This document shows, one piece after another, positions 14,601-18,331 of a stretch of DNA of 18,331 nt. The DNA lies in the NCBI GenBank assembly GCA_964393895.1, contig CAYMWP010000098.1:1-18331 (forward strand). The letters run 5' to 3'. The position numbers and the translations under genes were made by a program. Under the pieces are notes generated by a model, which worked only from the letters and a program-made list of their open reading frames with translations, ran no database searches and was not told the origin of the DNA. Every line of letters begins with the position of its first letter. The stretch's first letter is position 1. The stretch comes from B4-G1 sp964393895. Lineage in GTDB: Bacteria; Chloroflexota; Anaerolineae; B4-G1.

Positions 14601-14729
14601 ATCCCGCCCGACGCGCCGGCGGGCGACTATGTGCTCTCTGCCGGGCTGTACATCCCCGGCGGCGAGCGTTTAACCAGCGCCGCTGGCTCTGACGCCATCC
14701 CGCTGGCCACCATCTCGGTGCGGCGCTGA
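11604..14729 (+). CDS. Second giant PTPS-related/YfhO-like GT-C membrane protein, paralogue of the previous gene
   Basis: A 1041-residue paralogue of the upstream gene with the same architecture. The first outer loop has CSDDLSLHLLR (Asp37/Asp38 in the GT-C acid position). RWAPDMVFGYGCPLF (61-75), VTHN (191-194), VVWDNAPLL and FPWRLLGP follow. About 11 helices run to ~405, then TTSKGEYLPRIVEV (433-446) and an outer domain with YNGFDYPGW at 491-499. A helix at 543-560, a loop partly encoded by a decamer repeat and a helix at 586-605 lead to three modules at ~630-767, 783-902 and 915-1041. Modules pair a-a, b-b and c-c with the upstream protein, including the shared linker VTRP...PD.L.M.RRL, so triplication came before gene duplication. 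ATG 11604 lies two bases after the previous stop with AGGTG eight bases upstream; GTG 11598 is an overlapping alternative. No terminator is visible after it. Role in surface glycan assembly is inferred. Confidence 0.85.
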   Translation: MTNLVRRLRVLVPPLSVVALCLAAVRPWFRLDAVCSDDLSLHLLRAIQVESLLRRGVLFSRWAPDMVFGYGCPLFSVFTPLSYYVAVAISLAGIGIQSALLLTFALSIVGAGLAAYWLARGHFSPRSALVVAVAYAYAPYLGYDAFFRGNLAETLAWVFPPLAMGAIGRLAQRGDRRYLVAVALAFAAVMVTHNVFALAFGPLLVAYALVAAFTLSPAPARIRRLTLTGAALLLGMGLTTFFWLPALIERAYVHMDRLLLPPDFIYWSNFIDLRELFALPSVVHPDLLNPSPPRGLGLVPILLCLPALAGLYRFRERPRRAYTLFFTVSLVVYAWLTLPSSRVVWDNAPLLKYTHFPWRLLGPAALCLAMLTGAAAELLPAGRRGSFLAAIAISILVLSALFWYTPRYCPWPETFDTVDSIATFERATHLVCTTSKGEYLPRIVEVTPEETAATPLDPASFPPGTTVAQPAAVPIGAELIVTATQPFTAVYNGFDYPGWRVTIDGAPAPITPDAPYGRITFPVPEGRHRVSIHFGETPLRRASNCVSLACLAVTVGLSLRLGRRFPQIPADKAASLTEGPAPTSGLSLAWAGWGLALLGTVLLLQRVNTPLRNPGLQDGTLPGLDTTNNTSFEGELTLLGFNRERTTVSSGERVRLDLFWTAREPPSRSYQSTIALIGPDGLRWNHQDSLPPRSFRGPPDTLLWPVGVYAQDSHYVETLAGTPPGTYDLRLILFDKETLAPLRVLEDEGRPGPPELLLGQLDVTRPSTCVDPDELEMGRRLDADLGPLTLLGFDLDRAEAASGDPFLVTFFWFADESPGVDLTARLRLVASDGAPVADFDLPPTSASHPTSFWQAGDLWRGQHLVHLPASLDDGNYTWRVALWPFDQFVELPSSIHVTAPSHTFTPLPFQYPVNITLGDVATLVGFDLSPGTIHTGEVVTVTLFWRAEAETHTSYNVFVHLTGPDGALAAQSDGVPADWTRPTTGWLPGEYITDPRRLTIPPDAPAGDYVLSAGLYIPGGERLTSAAGSDAIPLATISVRR
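13290..13316 (+). repeat. Decanucleotide tandem repeat, 2.7 copies, inside a coding region
   Basis: CGCAGATTCC at 13290-13299 and 13300-13309, then CGCAGAT at 13310-13316. It encodes part of RRFPQIPADK in the loop between the last two helices of the second giant membrane protein, the same place where the upstream paralogue has its heptamer array. I recall ATCTGCGG-type strings as dispersed repeats in other genomes, but this is not verified here. Confidence 0.8.
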
Positions 14730-14732
14730 TAA

Positions 14733-14761
14733 TTCGCAATTGGCGCCGTCAATGGTATAAT
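14733..14761 (+). promoter_or_regulatory. Predicted sigma70-type promoter of the SDR-like gene
   Basis: TTCGCA (14733-14738), a 17-base spacer, then TATAAT (14756-14761), starting four bases after the stop of the preceding gene. Predicted transcription start is near 14768. AGGGG at 14778-14782 precedes the ATG at 14786 by three bases. The -10 and flank (GGTATAATCTCT) resemble the promoter at 3670 (GTTATAATCTGA). Confidence 0.6.
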
Positions 14762-14785
14762 CTCTCACGCGAAAGCGAGGGGACT

Positions 14786-15721
14786 ATGATACTGATCTCT
14801 GACGCCACGACGTTCGTGGGACGCGCTCTGGTGCGCCGCTTGGTCATCAATCAGCGGGAGGTGCGCTGCCTGCTGCGAGCCTCTCGGCGCGAGCAGCAAC
14901 TACCCACGGGTCTTCTCTTCTCCACCGTATCGGCCAGTATGGACGATTTGCCCGCTTTGCGCTCGGCCATGCAGGGCGTGACGGCGATCGTGCACCTGGC
15001 GGGGGAGTTTGATCTCGAACAGGGGGGAACGCTGCATACCCACGCCGAGAACACGGTCAATCTCGTTGCGGCAGCGCGTGAGACGGGCGTGCGTCGCTTC
15101 ATCTATGTCAGTCGGCTGGGAGCCGACCGCACTTCCGCCTATCCTCTCTTCCGCGTCCTGGGGGAAGCAGAAGCTGCCGTGCGTGAAAGTGGCCTAGATT
15201 GCACCGTCCTCCAGACAGCCATCACCTATGGTCCAGATGACACGTTCGTCAATCTGCTGGTGATGCTGGCCAAGACGATTCCCCACCTCCTTCCCATTCC
15301 CGACCCTGGCCTGGCGCGTTTCCAGCCACTGTGGATCATAGACCTGGTGCGGTGTATCGAGGCCACGCTGGGCCGGGACGATCTGATCGGGCAGGTTGTT
15401 CCTCTCGGCGGGCCGGAGCATTTCACCTTTGAGCAATTGGTGATGCAGGTGCTGGCAGCGGCGGGAGTGCGCCGGCGGATCGTGCGCGTGCGCACGCCTC
15501 TGATACGAGGCGCCATCACGCTTTGCGATACGTTGCTGCCGCGCACCCCGACCCCGCCCTGGTGGCTCGACCTCTTGGCCGTCGGTAGCGCGACCAATCT
15601 GGTAACGGTCCAGCGCCACTTTGATTTTGAGCCTTGCCGCTTGGCCGATTGCCTCGACTATTTGGGCCACAAGCGTCCCTGGCGGCGCGAACTTTTGCGC
15701 TTTGCGCTGCGCCGAGGCTGA
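14786..15721 (+). CDS. Atypical SDR / NmrA-like NAD(P)-binding protein
   Basis: A 311-residue single-domain Rossmann protein of the extended or atypical SDR class (NmrA- or complex I NDUFA9-like). Landmarks: an N-terminal nucleotide-binding strand-turn-helix, AIVHLAGEF (70-78), ENTVNLVAAARETGVRRFIYVS (88-109), GLDCTVLQTAITYGPDD (136-152) and a C-terminal substrate region. Two canonical features are altered. The glycine motif TGATGFVG reads SDATTFVG (residues 5-12), losing two glycines, and the Y-x-x-x-K segment reads YPLFRVLGEAE with no lysine in place. It therefore may bind a cofactor weakly or serve a non-catalytic role. It has its own promoter and faces the convergent rRNA methyltransferase gene. 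It may act on sugar precursors for the upstream cluster, but nothing in the sequence proves that. Confidence 0.8.
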   Translation: MILISDATTFVGRALVRRLVINQREVRCLLRASRREQQLPTGLLFSTVSASMDDLPALRSAMQGVTAIVHLAGEFDLEQGGTLHTHAENTVNLVAAARETGVRRFIYVSRLGADRTSAYPLFRVLGEAEAAVRESGLDCTVLQTAITYGPDDTFVNLLVMLAKTIPHLLPIPDPGLARFQPLWIIDLVRCIEATLGRDDLIGQVVPLGGPEHFTFEQLVMQVLAAAGVRRRIVRVRTPLIRGAITLCDTLLPRTPTPPWWLDLLAVGSATNLVTVQRHFDFEPCRLADCLDYLGHKRPWRRELLRFALRRG

Positions 15722-15748
15722 CCTGTAGTGAAGTGTCGAGCGGCGTAT

Positions 15749-15767
15749 GACAAGGCGCCATCTTGTC
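15749..15767. terminator. Small hairpin between convergent genes
   Basis: GACAAG (15749-15754) and CTTGTC (15762-15767) form a perfect 6-bp stem with a 7-base loop in the 113-base gap between two converging genes. There is no run of U directly after the stem on either strand, so a Rho-independent terminator is only a weak call. The rest of the gap (15722-15834) shows nothing else I can name. Confidence 0.25.
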
Positions 15768-15834
15768 CCAGGGCGATTTTCGGAACAGGGAGGATGGCTT
15801 GGATCGCGTGGGTCAACAGCCGCCGGGAGGGGAA

Positions 15835-17085
15835 TCACCCACCTAATACGAACAGCGCCACGCTCTCGACGTGATACGTCTGGGGGAACATGTCCACCGG
15901 CTGCACCTCGACCAGGCGGTAGCCACCGCGAGCCAGCCGCTTGGCGTCGCGGGCCAGCGTGGCCGGGTCGCAGGAGACGTAGACCAGGCGGGCGGGCCGG
16001 CGGGCGACGAGCGCGTCGAGGGCGAAGCGATCCACGCCAGCGCGGGGCGGGTCTACTATTGCCGCGTCGAAGCGAGTGTCCAAGTCAGACAGGACAGCTT
16101 CGACCGGGCCTTCGATGACGTCTACGTTGTCGAAGGCGGAGGTGTTATCCAGCAGGTCGGCGACGGCGGCGGGGGACGACTCGACGCCGACGACCAGCCC
16201 GGCGCGTTCGGCCAGGTGCGTGGTGAAAAGCCCCACGCCGCAGTAAGCGTCCAGCACAGTCTCGTCTCCTCGCAGGTCCAGGTACTCCAATACCAGGCGC
16301 ACCAGTTGGGCGGCCTGGGGGGTGTTGACCTGGAAGAAGGAGGGGGCAGAGATGCGGTAGGTGTGACCGACGACGGTCTCGGTGATGTGGTTGTGGCCGA
16401 TGAGATTGGCGTGCCTCCCATCAGAGAGCAGCAGAACGCAGGAGACGGGCAGGTCAATCTCCAGAGCGGGCGGCAGATCCTCCGCCATCTCAAAGACGAG
16501 CATCCGCTCGCCGCTGGCGACGCCCGCGCGCAGCGATAGACGACGGAGCCCCTCGAAATCCAGGTCGAGAGCGGCATACAGGTCGGTGAGGAGCGGGTGG
16601 AGGATGGGACATTCTTCAATGGGGATGACCTCGTCGCCGGAGGCAGCCTGGAAGCCCAGCCCTCCGTCCGGGACAGGGTGGAGCTGGGCGTGGTTGCGGT
16701 AGGCCCAGCCGGAGCCGTCGGGCAGGGTGGGGCGAACCAGTGGAGCGGAGAGTTTGCCGATGCGCGTCAGTTGGTCGGCTACGATCTCGGCTTTGAAACG
16801 CAGTTGGGTCTGATAGTCCACGTGTTGCCACTGGCAGCCGCCGCAACCCGCGCCGCCGTGGGCGGCGAGGCCAAAGTGGGGGCAGGGCGGGGCGATACGG
16901 TCGGGGAAAGGCTCCAGTACCTCGATCAGGCTGGCAAAGGCAAAGCGGCCCTTGTCCTCGGTGATCTCGGCGCGCACCGTCTCGCCGGGCAGCGCGTAGG
17001 GGACAAAGATGACGCGCCCTTCGTGCCGGCCCAGGGCCGCGCCGCCGTGAGCGATGGCGGTCAGTTGGAGAGTAAAGCTTCCCAT
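15835..17085 (-). CDS. rlmD: 23S rRNA (uracil-C5)-methyltransferase, RlmD/RumA type
   Basis: A 416-residue SAM-dependent methyltransferase that makes m5U in RNA, in E. coli at 23S rRNA position 1939. Residues ~4-60 form a TRAM RNA-binding domain. The [4Fe-4S] ligands characteristic of RlmD are present: Cys68 (PPCPHFG), Cys81 and Cys84 (GCGGCQWQH) and Cys159 (EECPILHP). The catalytic part has FFQVN (250-254), the SAM motif LDAYCGVGLF (278-287), VDPPRAG (344-350), the nucleophile Cys372 in YVSCDPATLARD and the general base Glu407 in HVESVALF. I chose ATG 17085 because it overlaps the upstream stop as TGATG and homology begins at once; an in-frame GTG at 17115 would add ten residues. It is co-transcribed with the small membrane protein upstream. 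Exact target uridine (RlmD versus RlmC/TrmA-like) is by family resemblance. Confidence 0.9.
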   Translation of the reverse strand: MGSFTLQLTAIAHGGAALGRHEGRVIFVPYALPGETVRAEITEDKGRFAFASLIEVLEPFPDRIAPPCPHFGLAAHGGAGCGGCQWQHVDYQTQLRFKAEIVADQLTRIGKLSAPLVRPTLPDGSGWAYRNHAQLHPVPDGGLGFQAASGDEVIPIEECPILHPLLTDLYAALDLDFEGLRRLSLRAGVASGERMLVFEMAEDLPPALEIDLPVSCVLLLSDGRHANLIGHNHITETVVGHTYRISAPSFFQVNTPQAAQLVRLVLEYLDLRGDETVLDAYCGVGLFTTHLAERAGLVVGVESSPAAVADLLDNTSAFDNVDVIEGPVEAVLSDLDTRFDAAIVDPPRAGVDRFALDALVARRPARLVYVSCDPATLARDAKRLARGGYRLVEVQPVDMFPQTYHVESVALFVLGG

Positions 17086-17543
17086 CACAGTGTCTGTTTG
17101 TCCTTGCGTATCCACCTGGGCCGTTCCCGGTACTGCTTTCGCGCCACGAACCAGACTCCAATCGTCACTGCCAACCCGACGACGGAAAACCCCACCCCGA
17201 TCAGGAGCGCCTCATCCTCCATCTCTGCCAGCAGCAGGATGGGCAGCGCCAGCGTGCTGGGGACGGCGAACGTCAGCGCGCCGGCCAATCCCCCGATAAA
17301 GTTCACCCACCACAGCCAGGTCTTGTAGTTCTCGGGCTGGGCGAATTTGAGGTACAGGCTGTAGATCAACAGGGGCAAGATGAGGAGACCCAGGGCCAGG
17401 AAGGGGACGCCGATGATGAGAAATGCCCCTTCGATCTCCACACCCACTGCCGTGAACGCGCCGCCCACCAGGATAAAGAGTATGGCGGCGATCCAGAAGG
17501 CGGCGGCTCCTTCAAGTTCACAATACCAGGTTTTTTTGTGCAT
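17085..17543 (-). CDS. Small four-helix membrane protein of unknown function
   Basis: I do not recognise a family. From ATG 17543 it is 152 residues, with four hydrophobic segments (about 14-33, 38-61, 74-97 and 110-132) and a basic C-terminus (RKQYRERPRWIRKDKQ) that should lie in the cytoplasm. A short polar N-terminus, MHKKTWYCELEG, precedes the first helix; there is no signal-peptide cleavage pattern. GGAAG lies seven bases before this ATG. A TTG at 17597, preceded by GAGAGG, would add 18 residues (VRGVKLVSQEPELGRES) and cannot be excluded. Its stop overlaps the rRNA methyltransferase start (TGATG), so the two are translationally coupled although no functional link is evident. A consensus promoter sits upstream at 17643-17615. 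Confidence 0.7.
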   Translation of the reverse strand: MHKKTWYCELEGAAAFWIAAILFILVGGAFTAVGVEIEGAFLIIGVPFLALGLLILPLLIYSLYLKFAQPENYKTWLWWVNFIGGLAGALTFAVPSTLALPILLLAEMEDEALLIGVGFSVVGLAVTIGVWFVARKQYRERPRWIRKDKQTL

Positions 17544-17614
17544 GCTTTCTCTTCCAAGCTCTGGTTCTTGGGAGACGAGTTTGACTCCTCTAACCAAAGT
17601 GGCCTCTCACCACC

Positions 17615-17643
17615 ATTATACCGTTGCGTACGATCCTCCGCAA
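17615..17643 (-). promoter_or_regulatory. Predicted sigma70-type promoter of the membrane protein-rlmD pair
   Basis: Read on the minus strand: TTGCGG (17643-17638), a 17-base spacer, then TATAAT (17620-17615), near-consensus. Transcription should start around 17608, giving a leader of about 65 bases to ATG 17543, or about 11 bases to the alternative TTG 17597. It lies in the 51-base gap after the CPBP gene, so the pair can be expressed independently of it. Confidence 0.65.
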
Positions 17644-17648
17644 TCTCC

Positions 17649-18263
17649 CTACCCCACCGCGCCGCTGGAAATCAGCATGGTGATGGTCGTCAGGAACCAG
17701 TGGATGAGGAACGGGTAGAGGAACGAGCGGGTGCGCCAGGCGACGTAGCCGAAGGCGCTGCCGCCAAAGATGCAGCTCAGCGTCTCCAACTCCGGTTTGC
17801 CGACGTGGGCGATGGTGAAGGGGACGGCTTGCAGCAGGATGGCATACGGCCCGCAGACCGGGTAGAGCGCAAAGAGCAGAAAGCCCCGAAACAAAAATTC
17901 CCAGCCGAAGAGATCGAGTCCGTTATCAACGATCAGTGGGATGATCGAGTGGCCTCGGGATGCGTAAAAGTCCCGTACGGAGCCGGTGCGGGCCACGAAC
18001 AACATTACCAGTGTCATCCCGCCGCAGCCCGCGGCCGTGAGCGCCAGCCCGGCCTTCCAATCGCCCAGCCGGAAGCCGTATCTGGCGGGCGACTCGCGGA
18101 ACAAGAGCACGATAATCAGCAGCGGCAGGCCCAGGTACAGGAGCAGCCGGTCGTAGGCTTTGTGGGCAAAGATGCGGTGGTAATAGTCAACCACCAGTGC
18201 CAGTGTGGATACGACGATGACGGCGACCGGTTTCCAGTCCATGTATAGTTCTTTGAGTCGCAT
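17649..18263 (-). CDS. CPBP-family intramembrane metalloprotease (CAAX/Abi-like)
   Basis: A 204-residue multi-pass membrane protein of the CPBP (CAAX protease and bacteriocin-processing, Abi) family. Hydrophobic segments lie near 12-28, 40-55, 71-92, 106-132, 137-150, 163-176 and 180-200. Catalytic-region motifs: GWEFLFRGFLLF (120-131), corresponding to EExxxR with Glu122 and Arg126 kept but the first Glu replaced by Trp; PFTIAHVGKPELE (148-160) with His153; and LIHWF (186-190) with His188. A WEF(F/L)FRG variant is, as I recall, a known subgroup, so this may still be active. ATG 18263 has AAGGAG eight bases upstream. Family members process prenylated or membrane proteins or give bacteriocin immunity; the substrate here is unknown. 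No good promoter is visible in the remaining 68 bases of the window upstream. Confidence 0.85.
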   Translation of the reverse strand: MRLKELYMDWKPVAVIVVSTLALVVDYYHRIFAHKAYDRLLLYLGLPLLIIVLLFRESPARYGFRLGDWKAGLALTAAGCGGMTLVMLFVARTGSVRDFYASRGHSIIPLIVDNGLDLFGWEFLFRGFLLFALYPVCGPYAILLQAVPFTIAHVGKPELETLSCIFGGSAFGYVAWRTRSFLYPFLIHWFLTTITMLISSGAVG

Positions 18264-18331
18264 TGGTGTGGCTCCTTTAGTGCAGACTGCCGTAAATTCG
18301 TGCCGAGTTTTTCACACTCACACCGGCCTAA

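Noticed and set aside
8311..14729. Pterin biosynthesis role suggested by the name '6-pyruvoyl-tetrahydropterin synthase-related'
   Set aside because: The proteins are multi-pass membrane proteins with GT-C/YfhO-like layout and no PTPS zinc-binding histidines; the name is historical.
14730..14785. Terminator after the five-gene run
   Set aside because: Only short imperfect symmetry (ATTG...CAAT) is visible, without a stable stem or U-tract; the segment is better explained by the next gene's promoter.
17538..18248. Plus-strand open frame of 236 codons opposite the CPBP gene
   Set aside because: Low-complexity Gln/Arg/Glu-rich translation antisense to a protein with clear CPBP motifs and a good Shine-Dalgarno.
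1..18331. tRNA, rRNA, riboswitch, insertion sequence or phage attachment site
   Set aside because: I looked on both strands and saw no cloverleaf, conserved rRNA segment, transposase gene with terminal repeats, integrase or known riboswitch core.

Overview
This window looks like a chromosomal stretch of a GC-rich, probably anaerobic or facultative bacterium. The best guess is a member of the Chloroflexota (Anaerolineae-like). That rests on the mix of very large multi-pass GT-C/PTPS-related membrane proteins with beta-sandwich tails, an AOR-family enzyme, frequent GTG/TTG starts, and simple repeats (CCCTACT heptads, elements of the type CACCACAGAGACGCAGAG and CTTTGCGTCTTTGCGG) that I associate with such genomes. 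The assignment is inference; no 16S or other phylogenetic marker is present.

Layout. Positions 1-842 are a decayed-looking border: one unrecognised ORF (136-639), then the first ~35 residues of a LamG-like domain that run straight into a repeat with a 9-bp inverted repeat (771-820). A minus-strand aldehyde:ferredoxin oxidoreductase family gene (843-2591) follows, with a second dispersed-type repeat just upstream (2621-2689). surE (2827-3651) has a strong promoter almost on top of its start codon. A consensus promoter overlapping the surE stop codon (3648-3675) then opens a tightly packed plus-strand run of five genes (3709-14729). These are a polyprenyl-phosphate glycosyltransferase, a cytoplasmic alkaline-phosphatase-superfamily phosphodiesterase, a GT39-like membrane glycosyltransferase, and two giant paralogous PTPS-related/YfhO-like membrane proteins. 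Junctions are ATGA, 11 nt, GTGA and 2 nt. An NAD(P)-binding SDR-like gene with its own promoter follows (14786-15721). On the minus strand lie a CPBP-family membrane protein (17649-18263), then a small four-helix membrane protein and an RlmD-type rRNA methyltransferase, which share a consensus promoter and overlap as TGATG.

How the genes may work together. The central run reads as a cell-envelope glycosylation module. The GT2 enzyme would load a sugar onto a polyprenyl phosphate, and the GT-C-type proteins would use lipid-linked sugars on the outer face of the membrane. The phosphodiesterase and SDR could supply or edit precursors. This is inferred from families and context.

Most notable observations. 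(1) A beta-sandwich-like module occurs seven times in three consecutive proteins (once in the GT39 protein, three times in each giant protein). (2) The short loop joining the last two membrane helices of each giant protein is encoded by simple tandem repeats of different kinds. In the first, 14 copies of a heptanucleotide sit just before the modules, and either shifted frame stops within about eight codons of the first module, so copy-number slippage would switch the modules off.
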